NCBI GenBank assembly: GCA_002327925.1
Contig: DCVA01000036.1
Location: 1 to 64,000, forward strand
Direction: 5' to 3'
DNA from: Anaerolineales bacterium UBA2200
GTDB taxonomy: Bacteria > Chloroflexota > Anaerolineae > UBA2200
Length of the DNA stretch: 64,000 bases
Shown: positions 26,104 through 35,098 of the stretch, one piece after another
How the letters are laid out: each line of letters begins with the position of its first letter
Numbering within the stretch: the first letter of the stretch is position 1
Notes under the pieces: generated by a model
Told to the model about the DNA's origin: nothing
Databases searched by the model: none
Seen by the model: only the letters and a program-made list of their open reading frames with translations
Position numbers and translations under genes: made by a program

Positions 26104-26543
26104 GTAACCTGGATGAGATCGCCCGGCCCGAGACACAGGTTGATGCCGCGGGCGCCAGCGCTCACGTAGACTCGCTTCAGAGCGGCCAGGCTCTCGTCGG
26201 CGTACACATCGAAACCTTTGTTCAGCAGAGCGATGGCCGAAATTCCTCCCACCTCCAGGCCGGTTAGCTCCTCCGCTTCCCTTCGCGCTGCCATGCGCAG
26301 CTTCTTTTCGCCGCTGGCCCGTGCCAGGAGCTTGAGGTCAAGCTCGCTGTCTCCCGGTACCATCACCAGGAGCGGCCGGCCGCGCTCTCGCAGAACCACC
26401 AGCGTCTTGAACACCTGGTGGATGGGTGCAGCCATGGCGCGAGCAGCCTCCTCGGCCGAGCGCACATCGGGCGAGAACTCAAACGCCTCATAGGCGATGG
26501 AACGCGACTCCAGCACACGCATCGAGTTGGTCTTGGCCCTCAT
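26046..26543 (-). CDS. ybaK: YbaK/EbsC family Cys-tRNA(Pro) deacylase
   Basis: A 165-residue trans-editing factor that hydrolyses mischarged Cys-tRNA(Pro). Family features include the N-terminal TNSMRVLESRSIAYEAFEF, HQVFKTLVV with the conserved Lys, SGEKKLRMA and the glycine-rich VGGISAIALLNKGFDVYADE. It reads against galK and overlaps its 3-prime end by 58 bp. It follows miaB by 7 bp on the same strand, so the two tRNA-quality genes are probably co-transcribed. Confidence 0.9.
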   Translation of the reverse strand: MRAKTNSMRVLESRSIAYEAFEFSPDVRSAEEAARAMAAPIHQVFKTLVVLRERGRPLLVMVPGDSELDLKLLARASGEKKLRMAARREAEELTGLEVGGISAIALLNKGFDVYADESLAALKRVYVSAGARGINLCLGPGDLIQVTQAHIAPVAAPRPEESPPE

Positions 26544-26550
26544 CTCTATC

Positions 26551-27816
26551 CTACCCTTTGACCGTGCCCCGCAACGACCAGGGTCCTGCCCAGTTTATCT
26601 CCACGGATGCGAGCTCACCCATCCAGTCGGCGTCATGGTCGAAGAAAACGAGTTTGTTTGTGGCTGAGCGGCCGCGCCAGCGGCCGCGGTGCCGCCCCTC
26701 CACAAGAACCTCCACCGTACGGCCCATGTAGGTGGAGTTGATCTCCTGCGAGATTCGCGTTTGAAGCTCCTCCAGGATGCGGTGGCGGCGCTCCTTCTCA
26801 TCCTGGGGCACATCGTCAGCAAGAAGAGCAGCCGGCGTGCCCGGACGGGGAGAGTACTTGGCGATGTGGACGCTGTCAAACCGCTCCGCGGTGACCAGGT
26901 CGGCGGTAGCTTCGAATTGCTCGCGTGTCTCTGTGGGAAAGCCGACAATGATATCCGTGGCGATGCTACAACCAGGCACACGCTGTCGAATCCGGCTCAG
27001 GAGCGAAGAGTACTGCTCTCGCGTATAGCCACGGCCCATGCGTCGCAGCACGACATCGTCACCGCACTGTACGGGAAGCTCCAGATGAGGGCAGACGCGG
27101 CTCAATCCCGCTACGGCGGAGATCAACTCCTCGGTCATCTCGCCCGGGTGGGAGGTCAGAAAGCGCAAACGCAGCAGGCCATCGGTGTCGTGCACCTGAG
27201 AGAGCAGGCCCGCGAGGTTCAGCCCCTGTGAGGGCAGATCATGGCCATAGGCGTCAACGTTTTGCCCCAAGAGGACGATTTCCCGGGCGCCACGCTGCAC
27301 TGCCTCCCTCGTTTCACGGAGTATCTCGCCAGCCGGGCGGCTTTGTTGGCTCCCGCGTCGCAGACGGACGATGCAATAGGTGCAGTGGTGATCACAGCCC
27401 ATCGAGATGGGAATTGACACAGATACGGGAGTCCGTTCTGCTGGCAGAGCGGGAGCTGTTTCGGGAGCGAACCGCTGTCGGACCAGGTCCACTAGCCCAT
27501 CGACATCCGACGGCCTGAAGAAGCCATCGACCCATGGAAAGCGCTCGCGAAGCGTAGCTGGATCTGCTACCAGGCAACCCATGACGGCCACCATTGTGGA
27601 GGGGTGCCGGCGCTTGAGGCCCTTGAGCGACTCCAGGCGGCCGATGGTCTTGTCCTCTGCACTCTGGCGCACCACGCAGGTGATCAGCACGATCAGGTCG
27701 GCCTCTTCAGGCTCAGCTCTTCCGCAAAACCCCAACCCTGACAGTGCTGCACCAACACGCTGAGCGTCGGCGTCGTTCATCTGACAGCCAATTGTCCAAA
27801 CGTAAAGGCGCTTCAC
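26551..27816 (-). CDS. miaB: tRNA-2-methylthio-N6-dimethylallyladenosine synthase
   Basis: A 421-residue methylthiotransferase. The N-terminal UPF0004 domain supplies three iron-sulfur cysteines (TIGCQMND, LITCVV, MGCLV), followed by the radical-SAM CDHHCTYC motif, the GQNVDAYG block and a C-terminal TRAM domain. GTG 27816 is used because a -10 box (TAGAAT) ends eight bases before it and the protein then begins at the family's usual position (VKRLYVWTIGCQMN). The longer open frame to 27942 would run past this promoter and into the divergent rhomboid gene. Confidence 0.9.
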   Translation of the reverse strand: MKRLYVWTIGCQMNDADAQRVGAALSGLGFCGRAEPEEADLIVLITCVVRQSAEDKTIGRLESLKGLKRRHPSTMVAVMGCLVADPATLRERFPWVDGFFRPSDVDGLVDLVRQRFAPETAPALPAERTPVSVSIPISMGCDHHCTYCIVRLRRGSQQSRPAGEILRETREAVQRGAREIVLLGQNVDAYGHDLPSQGLNLAGLLSQVHDTDGLLRLRFLTSHPGEMTEELISAVAGLSRVCPHLELPVQCGDDVVLRRMGRGYTREQYSSLLSRIRQRVPGCSIATDIIVGFPTETREQFEATADLVTAERFDSVHIAKYSPRPGTPAALLADDVPQDEKERRHRILEELQTRISQEINSTYMGRTVEVLVEGRHRGRWRGRSATNKLVFFDHDADWMGELASVEINWAGPWSLRGTVKG

Positions 27817-27824
27817 AGGGGACG

Positions 27825-27854
27825 ATTCTACATCATTGCGGCGTAAAAGGGCAA
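27825..27854 (-). promoter_or_regulatory. Promoter for miaB, predicted leaderless
   Basis: Minus-strand TTGCCC (27849-27854), 18 bp, TAGAAT (27825-27830); eight bases to GTG 27816. There is no ribosome-binding sequence in front of that GTG. Confidence 0.68.
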
Positions 27855-27869
27855 CCCGGCCGGTGCAAG

Positions 27870-27898
27870 TTGGCGCTTGACCCGGTCGGTGGTAAAAT
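27870..27898 (+). promoter_or_regulatory. Promoter for the rhomboid gene
   Basis: TTGGCG (27870-27875), 17 bp, TAAAAT (27893-27898), giving a leader of about 27 bases with a normal ribosome site. It is divergent from the miaB promoter. Confidence 0.65.
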
Positions 27899-27932
27899 TG
27901 AGGCTGAAGCTCGGGAACGGAGGGCACCGCCG

Positions 27933-28595
27933 ATGATCCCATTACGCGATATCAACCCCAGGCATAGATTCCCCATCGTCACCGTTCTCCTGATTCTGGC
28001 GAACGTTATCGTCTTCGTGATCGAGCTACTCATGCCGAGCGAGGAAGCTCTCAACGCACTGATCCTCACCTGGGGGCTCACTCCGGCCCGCCTGGGTAGT
28101 TTTGACCCGATGGCCTGCATCACCATCGTCACGTCGATGTTCCTGCACAGCGGGTTCATGCACATCGGCGGCAACATGCTTTACCTTTGGATTTTCGGTG
28201 ACAACATCGAGTCTGCTCTGGGCAGCGCACGGTTCTTGCTCTTTTACGCGCTATGCGGCATGGGCGCGGCTCTGGGTCAGTTTCTCGCTGATACGGGTTC
28301 GGAGATACCTATGATTGGTGCCAGTGGCGCGATTTCTGGCGTTCTGGGGGCGTATCTCGTCCTGTATCCGCGGGCGGAAGTGGAAGCCCTCGTGATACTC
28401 GGCATCTTTGCGCGACTCGTTCGCTTGCCGGCAGCCATCGTGCTCGGGATGTGGATCGTGCTGCAGCTTTTTAGCGGCCTGGCTTCACTGGGGGCCGAAG
28501 CTTCCGGGGGCGTTGCGTTCTTCGCCCACATTGGCGGTTTCGCAGCCGGGGTGTTGCTGGTGCTCATTTTGCGTAGAAGAAGGTGGTGGGAATAA
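27933..28595 (+). CDS. Rhomboid family intramembrane serine protease
   Basis: A 220-residue, six-segment membrane protease. Catalytic Ser is in GASGAISGVLGAYL and catalytic His in FAHIGGFAAG; HIGGNMLYLWIFGDNIE is the conserved L1 loop. It would cleave single-pass membrane proteins within the bilayer. ATG 27933 is used rather than the upstream open frame because the promoter at 27870-27898 lies inside that extension. Its stop overlaps the next start by one base (TAATG). Confidence 0.92.
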   Translation: MIPLRDINPRHRFPIVTVLLILANVIVFVIELLMPSEEALNALILTWGLTPARLGSFDPMACITIVTSMFLHSGFMHIGGNMLYLWIFGDNIESALGSARFLLFYALCGMGAALGQFLADTGSEIPMIGASGAISGVLGAYLVLYPRAEVEALVILGIFARLVRLPAAIVLGMWIVLQLFSGLASLGAEASGGVAFFAHIGGFAAGVLLVLILRRRRWWE

Positions 28596-29299
28596 TGGCA
28601 AGCCTTGGCCAGAGACTCTACCGACTGCAGGTGCTGGATCAGGAGCTGCGGGAACAGCTCAGTCGACTAAGAGAGAAAGAGAGTCTGCTGGGCGAGACTC
28701 AGGAGCTGCGCGACGTCCGGTCTGCGCACGAAGAGGCCGAGAACAACCTTGGGACGCGCCGATCCACCGTGAAGGACCTGGAGTTTGAGCTGCAACAGAC
28801 CGTCGACAAACTCAAAGCCGCCGAAGCCAGGCTGTACGGCGGGGAAGTCAGCAATCCCAAGGAGCTGCACGGTCTGCAGCAGGATCAGGAATACCTGCTT
28901 CGTTCCCGCTCACGCCTGGAGGATCAGCTACTGCAGGCGATGGCCGGAGCAGAAGCATCGGAGGCGGAACTGGCCGTCCGATCAGCTCTGTTGAGAGAGG
29001 TGCGTTCCCGCTGGGAGACAGCGCAGGCCGAGACGACGCAGCAGGTCGAGATGCTGCGTTCGAAGGTGGCAGAGCTCAAGTCGCAGCGATCACCGCTCAT
29101 GTCTGGCCTGGACAGTGCCTCCAAGTCGCTCTATGAAGACCTCTGCCACAAGAAGGGCGGGCGGGCAGTAGTGCTGCTGGTGGGGCAGACTTGCCAGGGT
29201 TGCAGGGTTTCCTTGCCGACAGGCAAGGTGCAAGAGGTACGCCGTGCTCAAGCCGTGGCCACCTGCCCAAACTGCGGGCGAATTCTGATCGTGGAGTGA
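28595..29299 (+). CDS. Coiled-coil zinc-ribbon protein (CT398-like)
   Basis: A 234-residue protein with a long antiparallel coiled coil (about residues 5-170), containing the conserved YGGEVSNPKELHGLQQD turn, and a C-terminal C4 zinc ribbon (CQGCRVSLPTG ... CPNCGRIL). This is the bacterial C4-type zinc-ribbon family exemplified by chlamydial CT398, proposed to help protein assembly or secretion; the role here is unknown. ATG 28595 overlaps the rhomboid stop and has GGTGG just upstream. Confidence 0.85.
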   Translation: MASLGQRLYRLQVLDQELREQLSRLREKESLLGETQELRDVRSAHEEAENNLGTRRSTVKDLEFELQQTVDKLKAAEARLYGGEVSNPKELHGLQQDQEYLLRSRSRLEDQLLQAMAGAEASEAELAVRSALLREVRSRWETAQAETTQQVEMLRSKVAELKSQRSPLMSGLDSASKSLYEDLCHKKGGRAVVLLVGQTCQGCRVSLPTGKVQEVRRAQAVATCPNCGRILIVE

Positions 29300-29395
29300 C
29301 GGGGAACCCTGCGAAACAAGCTGACGTCCATATCGGGCTGGGCACAAAGATGAGCAGCGACACTTCGGCAGTGATCGACTACCAAAGGGGGTAGG

Positions 29396-30595
29396 ATGGC
29401 GAGGATTCTCGTGCCCGTGGGCGATGATCTGCCACGACAGGCGGATCTGGTCATCATCGGCGGCGGCATTATCGGATGCGCGAGCGCGTTCTACGCCTCG
29501 AGGGCAGGAATGAGCGCGGTGGTTCTGGAGCGTCGAGATTCACTGGGTGCTCTTACGACCGCGGCATCGGAAGAGTGCTTCCGGGCTCAGTTCGATGAGC
29601 CAGAGAACGTGCGCATGATGCTGGACAGCATCGCTGTGTTCGAGGAATTCGCCGAGTTCGTCGGGCTGAAGGACTGGGATATCCACCTCCGTCAGCAGGG
29701 ATATCTGTTCATGACAGCGGGTGACCCACAGGCCGTCAGGGCCCGCGTGGAGCGACAACGAGGCATCGGCCTCACGGATGTTGAGTATCTGGACGGCGAC
29801 CAAGTCCGCTATCGTTTTCCGGTGATTGGCCCGGCCGTTACAGCCGCGAGCTGGCGGGCCAAGGACGGGTGGCTATCAGCACACGAACTGACTTACGGGT
29901 TTGCGAAGGGCAGCAGCTCGCTCTTTGCGCTGCGGACGGAGGCAACTGACATACGCACAGACGGGCACGGTGTGGCAGCCGTAGTTACGAGTCGCGGCCA
30001 AATTGCCACTCGTCGGATTATCATCGCAGCCGGACCTTATGCCGGCATCGTTGCTGGCTGGCTAGGCGTGAAACTACCCCTGGTCAACCTCAGACGCCAG
30101 AAGGCCGTGCTGGGCAGAGTTCCCCAGGTGCCCAGGGACGCCCCTATGACCATTGACAACGACACGGGAGCTTTCTGGCGACCGGAGGTGGAAGGCGCTG
30201 CACTGGGCTGGGCGCTGCCGGAGGAGCCAACGCCTCCGTCCGAGGCCGTGCCGACCGACTGGACTTTCCCTGCAACGGTGCTGGAGGGCATCACCCACCT
30301 GACGCCTTTCTGGAACGAGGTAGCCGAATCGCTGACTCGTGACAACGTATTCCTGAGCGCAGGCCAGTACACCTGCTCACCTGACAACAAACCGATCATC
30401 GGACCATTCGCAGGCATCCCGGGTGTGTTCTTCAACCTGGGCTATGCGGGGCATGGGATCATGGCCAGCCCGGGCGGGTCGCGATTGGCCATAGAACTGG
30501 TGCTCCACCCTGAGCAGAACCAGCAGAATCCTTTCCGCCTGGAACGATTTGAAACGGAGACGACGACAGTCTGCCGGGAGGGCATGGTAATCTAG
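29396..30595 (+). CDS. FAD-dependent amino-acid/sarcosine-type oxidoreductase
   Basis: A 399-residue DAO-fold flavoenzyme. The N-terminal Rossmann motif is VIIGGGIIGCASAFYASRAG, with VLERRD as the ribose-binding acidic end. The C-terminal FAD block is SPDNKPIIGPF ... FFNLGYAGHGIMASPGG. It groups by appearance with sarcosine/glycine oxidase and dimethylglycine-dehydrogenase-like proteins. The substrate cannot be assigned. The ATG is preceded by AAAGGGGGTAGG. No partner subunits are adjacent. Confidence 0.87.
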   Translation: MARILVPVGDDLPRQADLVIIGGGIIGCASAFYASRAGMSAVVLERRDSLGALTTAASEECFRAQFDEPENVRMMLDSIAVFEEFAEFVGLKDWDIHLRQQGYLFMTAGDPQAVRARVERQRGIGLTDVEYLDGDQVRYRFPVIGPAVTAASWRAKDGWLSAHELTYGFAKGSSSLFALRTEATDIRTDGHGVAAVVTSRGQIATRRIIIAAGPYAGIVAGWLGVKLPLVNLRRQKAVLGRVPQVPRDAPMTIDNDTGAFWRPEVEGAALGWALPEEPTPPSEAVPTDWTFPATVLEGITHLTPFWNEVAESLTRDNVFLSAGQYTCSPDNKPIIGPFAGIPGVFFNLGYAGHGIMASPGGSRLAIELVLHPEQNQQNPFRLERFETETTTVCREGMVI

Positions 30596-30640
30596 CTTCC
30601 CGGGCCGGAGTGAGACCGGCGCGGACACTGAGAAGGATGC

Positions 30641-32722
30641 ATGAGCGAAGGTCATGTGCACGTAACCGAGCGCCCTCTGGCTGAGGGCGACCTTTTTGTT
30701 GGGCGTTTCACTGAACTGCTGGAGGCTGCTCAACTTGTCAAGCGCGGCAGACCGCTCGTGCTGGTGTTCGGCACGCCTCGGGTTGGAGTCACCTCCTTTC
30801 TCAATCACCTGGAGACCGAATTGGCCTCCAACCTCGCCGTCCGCAGGTGTACCGCCAATGTTTGGACTGAGCCGCTCAGGGAGACTTTGGCAGCTCTGGC
30901 GGCGGTAGTTGCTGACCCTGCTGACCATGCTGCGCAAGCAGCCACGGTTGGGCCATCAGATACCCACGCCCTGAAGTCAGAGGCGGATTCTGGCGGAGAG
31001 TGCGTATTCCTTGAGAGAGTACCGGCGCGGTTGCTGCTCGGAGACCAGGGCCAGGTATGGGTTGCAGGTGTGCTCTCCTACCTGGAGTCGCATGCCGGTC
31101 TGCAGCTTGTTGTCGCTGTGCAGGGAGCTCGTCCGGTCAGTGGCAGCCTGCTCAGCCCGGTTCTGACCTCTCTCCCGGCAGTGGAGCTCAAGGGACTGAG
31201 TCTGGAGCAGACAGAGGAGCTGCTGGTCAAAGCGGCGAACAACCGCCTGCGGTATGAGTTCGATGCCATGCGCCGTGTTTGGCAACTGACCTCAGGCAAT
31301 CCCTATTTCGTGCAGGTGTTCGGAGCGGCCTTGATCGAGGTGCACCGCATGGGAGGTCGAGTGACGGCCAATGCGGTGGAACGGTCTGTCCCGGTCGTAC
31401 TGGAGCGGGGGGCGGCGGCACTGGAGTCCATCTGGTCAGACTGTTCGATCGCCGCTCAGGCCGTGCTGTCGGTGGTCAGTGAGTTGCCGGGCCGTCACGG
31501 CACCTTCACTCGTAACGACCTGGTTGGCGCATCTCAGCCGCAAGCTGCCAATCTGCGAGAGCAAGTTGCCGACTCGGCACTGGTCGAGCTCGAGGCCTCG
31601 GGGACTCTCGAGAAGATGGGGCGAGGGGGATATCGCCACACGCTGGAGATCTTCCGGCTATGGGTATCCAAATACCGCCCCCTGAAGCAGTTGCTCGGTC
31701 GGGGCAAGGTTTACAGGAAGGTGCTGGCAGCCCGCGGATCGGGAGCGCGCGCGACGACATGGCGGGGCGTGTTCGGATGGGCGGGTGTGGTGGCTGCCCT
31801 GGTATTTGTCCTCCTGCTCTGGAACTCCCGTGACGCGGGAAGGACCCTCGTAGTCGGTGCCCTGCCCACCGCCACTCAGCCTCAAGTAGCGACCAGACCA
31901 CCGGTCATTCCCGGCACCGCTCCCGGCTGGATAGCGTACATGTCCAAGCCGAACCCAGATGCGGACTGGGACATTTGGCTGATGCGCGGTGACGGATCGG
32001 ATCCGAAGCGGCTCACAGAGGACGTAGCCAATGATCAGACGCCATGCTGGTCTGCCGACGGACAGGCTATCGCATTTGTGTCAGACCGGGATGGCAACAA
32101 GGAGATCTACACGGTGAAGGTGGACGGCACACAGTCGCTCAACCTCACACACCACCCTGCGGAGGACTGGACCCCGGCCTGGTCGCCCGACGGCCGCTTC
32201 ATCGCATTTTCGTCCTACCGGGATGGGAACTGGGAGCTCTACGTGATGGACGCCAATGGGGCCAATCCCCAGAGGCTGACCCGCAACAACGCGGCTGATT
32301 ATGCGCCGTCCTGGTCCCCGGACGGCCAGCGTATTGCCTTCCAGTCGAACGGTGACGGTAACTGGGAGATCTATGTGATCGAACGCGACGGGACGGGATT
32401 GCAGCGCCTCACCGACGACGAAGCGACGGATTCAGCTCCGGCCTGGTCTCCAGATGGGCAGCTAATTGCCTTCGAAAGCTATCGTGACGGCAATATGGAG
32501 ATCTACATTATGGCCACGGATGGCACAGGGGTGGGCAACCTGACTGAGGACGAATACTCCAATGAGCACGGGCCGGCCTGGGCCAGGGCGGGTAGCCGGC
32601 TTCTCTACTACACAAATCGTGACGGCGGGTGGGATATCTTCTCGATCAAAGTGGACGGAACAGAGAAGGACAATCTGACACTGAACCCGGCGCTTGAGCA
32701 GCGCCCCGTCTGGCACGAGTAG
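30641..32722 (+). CDS. Membrane protein fusing a degenerate STAND/AAA-like ATPase to an exported TolB-type beta-propeller
   Basis: A 693-residue fusion. Residues about 15-350 look like an AAA/STAND nucleotide-binding module (opening FVGRFTELLEAAQ, then a winged-helix-like part). The P-loop reads GTPRVGVT (residues 44-51) with Val where the essential Lys should be. One membrane segment (about 375-395, GVVAALVFVLLLW) and a Thr/Pro linker lead to six PD40/WD40-like repeats (425-693), each with WSPDGQ.IAF.S.RDGN.EIY. By positive-inside reasoning the ATPase-like part is cytosolic and the propeller external. The sequence supports a sensor or scaffold rather than an enzyme; the ligand is unknown. 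Confidence 0.82.
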   Translation: MSEGHVHVTERPLAEGDLFVGRFTELLEAAQLVKRGRPLVLVFGTPRVGVTSFLNHLETELASNLAVRRCTANVWTEPLRETLAALAAVVADPADHAAQAATVGPSDTHALKSEADSGGECVFLERVPARLLLGDQGQVWVAGVLSYLESHAGLQLVVAVQGARPVSGSLLSPVLTSLPAVELKGLSLEQTEELLVKAANNRLRYEFDAMRRVWQLTSGNPYFVQVFGAALIEVHRMGGRVTANAVERSVPVVLERGAAALESIWSDCSIAAQAVLSVVSELPGRHGTFTRNDLVGASQPQAANLREQVADSALVELEASGTLEKMGRGGYRHTLEIFRLWVSKYRPLKQLLGRGKVYRKVLAARGSGARATTWRGVFGWAGVVAALVFVLLLWNSRDAGRTLVVGALPTATQPQVATRPPVIPGTAPGWIAYMSKPNPDADWDIWLMRGDGSDPKRLTEDVANDQTPCWSADGQAIAFVSDRDGNKEIYTVKVDGTQSLNLTHHPAEDWTPAWSPDGRFIAFSSYRDGNWELYVMDANGANPQRLTRNNAADYAPSWSPDGQRIAFQSNGDGNWEIYVIERDGTGLQRLTDDEATDSAPAWSPDGQLIAFESYRDGNMEIYIMATDGTGVGNLTEDEYSNEHGPAWARAGSRLLYYTNRDGGWDIFSIKVDGTEKDNLTLNPALEQRPVWHE

Positions 32723-32726
32723 GCCA

Positions 32727-33038
32727 CTAGTCGGCTTTCTCGGCCACCGGTTGGAGACGTGCGGAGGCCACCTGACGGGTGAGCCCGCGCACCAGAATCA
32801 GCTTACGCCTGCCGGACTGGCCCGCCATCACACTCAGCGTGCTCACTGGCAGCCCCAGCAAGCTGGCCAGCAATGACAGCAGTTCCTCATTCGCCGCGTC
32901 CTCGACCGGGGCTGCCCTCACTCGCACGCGGAGCGCGCCGCCGTGCATACCGGCCAGGCCCGTTCGCGACGAACGGGGCACGACGTACACCGCGAGCACC
33001 AACCCTGCTTTGTGCTCACGCAAAGCAGCTTCGAGCAT
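32727..33038 (-). CDS. yggU: DUF167 (YggU) family protein
   Basis: A 103-residue small alpha/beta protein of the YggU/DUF167 family: VYVVPRSSRTGLAGMHGGALRVRVRAAPVEDAANEEL and SGRRKLILV match the family core. The molecular function is unknown. It is commonly found next to yggT and proC, as it is here. Confidence 0.88.
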   Translation of the reverse strand: MLEAALREHKAGLVLAVYVVPRSSRTGLAGMHGGALRVRVRAAPVEDAANEELLSLLASLLGLPVSTLSVMAGQSGRRKLILVRGLTRQVASARLQPVAEKAD

Positions 33039-33089
33039 GCCTATTCCTCATTCGCGACGGGCGCCGCCAGGGCGGCGTCAGAGCGGCGG

Positions 33090-33344
33090 CTAGAACAGCG
33101 CACGAATCACCAGTGAGTGCAGCAGCTCGAGGATCAGCAGGGCGACCATCGGGGAAAAGTCCAGGCCGCCAACGGTGGGAATCACGCGCCGCAGAGGAGC
33201 CAGAATCGGCTCGGTGATCTGGTAGATCCAGTAGGAGAACGAGTTTCCCCTGCCGAGGTTGATCCATGACAGAAGCACACGCAACAGCAGAACCAGGCTC
33301 AGCAGCCAGAAGACAAAGTCAACAAGACGGTACAGGGTAAGCAT
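33090..33344 (-). CDS. yggT: YggT family membrane protein
   Basis: An 84-residue protein with two hydrophobic segments and the family core ITEPILAPLRRVIP between them, then LDFSPMVALLIL. YggT/YlmG proteins are linked to membrane organisation and ion homeostasis. ATG 33344 overlaps the proC stop (TAATG), so translation is coupled; an upstream open extension lies entirely within proC. Confidence 0.88.
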   Translation of the reverse strand: MLTLYRLVDFVFWLLSLVLLLRVLLSWINLGRGNSFSYWIYQITEPILAPLRRVIPTVGGLDFSPMVALLILELLHSLVIRALF

Positions 33345-34168
33345 TACGTGGTTTCCTCTCCTCCAAGGATTTTGGTCTTTTGATAGGCCGCCCACACGGC
33401 GCGAGAGAGCACCGTGCGCACTCCACCCTTCTCCAGCTGGTAGAGGGCTTCGGCAGTCGTACCACCCGGTGAAGTGACCATGTTCCTCAGCTCGGCGGGA
33501 TGCAGTTGTGATTGCTGCGCAAACAGAGCCGAACCTAGAATGGTCTGCTTGACAAGACGCTGAGCCACGCGGCGCGAAAAGCCCAGGTGAACGCCGGCGT
33601 CGACCAGGGCCTCCATGAACAGGAACACATAGGCGGGACCAGTTCCGCTGAGCGCGGTCGCCATGTCAAGATACGTCTCTTCCTCGACGAAGAGCTCATC
33701 ACCAAGCGCAGCGAGGACTTGCTGGGCCTGCTCCCTCTGCTCTGTGTCCGTGGCCGATGACGTGGTCCATACGGTCATTGCCGCGCCCACCTGGGCAGGG
33801 GTGTTGGGCATGGCCCGCGCAATCGCAGTGTGCTCCAGCCCCGTGATCAGAGTCCGTAAACGCATACCTGCAACGATGGAAAGCACCATCGCGTCGGGTT
33901 GGATCTTGCCGCGCAGCTCTGGCAGGACTCGAGGAACCACTTGTGGTTTCACAGACAGCACCACGAACCGGGCAGCATTGACAGCAGACTCGTTCGACGT
34001 GGTCGAGCTCACACCATAGCGCTGCTGGAGGTCCAGCCCACGCTCGGGCCGAGGACCACTGGCAACCACGTCTGTGGCATTTACCAGACCTCGGCTGAGT
34101 ATCCCCTTGATCATCGCCTCGGCCATCACGCCGCTGCCGACGAACGCCAGTTTCTGCCCTTTCAACAT
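33344..34168 (-). CDS. proC: Pyrroline-5-carboxylate reductase
   Basis: A 274-residue ProC, the last step of proline synthesis (NAD(P)H reduction of pyrroline-5-carboxylate). It has the dinucleotide-binding FVGSGVMAEAMIKGIL, the RAMPNTPAQVG block, and the C-terminal signature ALSGTGPAYVFLFMEAL with LVKQTILGSA and TSPGGTTAEALYQLE. AGGAGG lies six bases before ATG 34168. A gap of 135 bp separates it from pgeF; I see no clear promoter in it. Confidence 0.94.
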   Translation of the reverse strand: MLKGQKLAFVGSGVMAEAMIKGILSRGLVNATDVVASGPRPERGLDLQQRYGVSSTTSNESAVNAARFVVLSVKPQVVPRVLPELRGKIQPDAMVLSIVAGMRLRTLITGLEHTAIARAMPNTPAQVGAAMTVWTTSSATDTEQREQAQQVLAALGDELFVEEETYLDMATALSGTGPAYVFLFMEALVDAGVHLGFSRRVAQRLVKQTILGSALFAQQSQLHPAELRNMVTSPGGTTAEALYQLEKGGVRTVLSRAVWAAYQKTKILGGEETT

Positions 34169-34303
34169 TGGGTACCTCCTCAGAATCTTGCCTGCCTGCC
34201 ACGATTCGCCCCCTCACCGGAGGGTGGAGGGCTTGCAGACCGAACTGTACATAATGCCACTCTACTCAAGCGCAGGTTTTCGCGCTGACACGACATAAAC
34301 ATG

Positions 34304-35098
34304 CTAACACAGCATGGCCGTAACCGCGAAACGTCCGGTCCGCCCGCGCTCAGCGCGATGCGAAAAGAACTCGTGGCGGCTGCAGCTGGTGCAAATCCCG
34401 CTGAGCTCCACCCGGGCCACGCCGTGGCTTTCGAGATGGATCCGCACTGCCGCTGGAAGGTCCAAACGACTGCTGTCCGAGGTCACCGGCGTGAGCACCT
34501 CACTGGCGTTGCCCAGAACGCGCTTCACCTCTGCGATCACGTCCTGACCCACTGTGTAGCAGCAAGGTCCAATCGAGGGGCCAATGCCGGCGAGCACGTG
34601 CTCTGGTCGAGTTCCGAACTCGTCGTACATCAGTCGCAGGGCGTTCGCCACAACACCGGCAGCCCAGCCGCGCCAGCCGGCATGCAGCAATCCCACCGCT
34701 CCGTGGGTCGCATCGTAGAGCAGCACGGGCACACAGTCTGCGAATCGCAACATCAGAGCCACGTCCCGCTCATCGGTGACCAGGCCGTCCGTACCAGGTA
34801 TTATGGAGCCGCACTGAGCGCGCCCGACGCGCCGCACCGCGCTGCCGTGCACCTGGTGCGGAGTCACAATCTGGTGTTCCTGTACTCCCAGCACGGAAAA
34901 GACGCGCCGCTCGTTGATCTGCACCGCCGCCGGGTCATCGCCGACAAAGTGACCGACATTGAGACTGGCGAAGGGTGCCAGGCTGACGCCACCCAGCCGA
35001 GTGAGCACAGTGCAGCGCAGCTTCGGAAGCGAGTGCATCGACTCGAACTCGTAATACACTACTTCGCCAGAGCGGGTTCGGATCACTCTGCCGGCCAT
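34304..35098 (-). CDS. pgeF: PgeF/YfiH (LACC1-type) purine nucleoside-processing multicopper-fold protein
   Basis: A 264-residue member of the family formerly called polyphenol oxidase/laccase domain, now known to include purine nucleoside phosphorylase, adenosine deaminase and methylthioadenosine phosphorylase activities and, in E. coli, a muropeptide-editing role. Zinc/active-site residues are present: HQVHG, FADCVPVLLYD, LHAGWRGWAAGV and GPCCYTVG. The start overlaps the adenosine deaminase stop by 16 bp, tying it to purine salvage. Confidence 0.9.
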   Translation of the reverse strand: MAGRVIRTRSGEVVYYEFESMHSLPKLRCTVLTRLGGVSLAPFASLNVGHFVGDDPAAVQINERRVFSVLGVQEHQIVTPHQVHGSAVRRVGRAQCGSIIPGTDGLVTDERDVALMLRFADCVPVLLYDATHGAVGLLHAGWRGWAAGVVANALRLMYDEFGTRPEHVLAGIGPSIGPCCYTVGQDVIAEVKRVLGNASEVLTPVTSDSSRLDLPAAVRIHLESHGVARVELSGICTSCSRHEFFSHRAERGRTGRFAVTAMLC

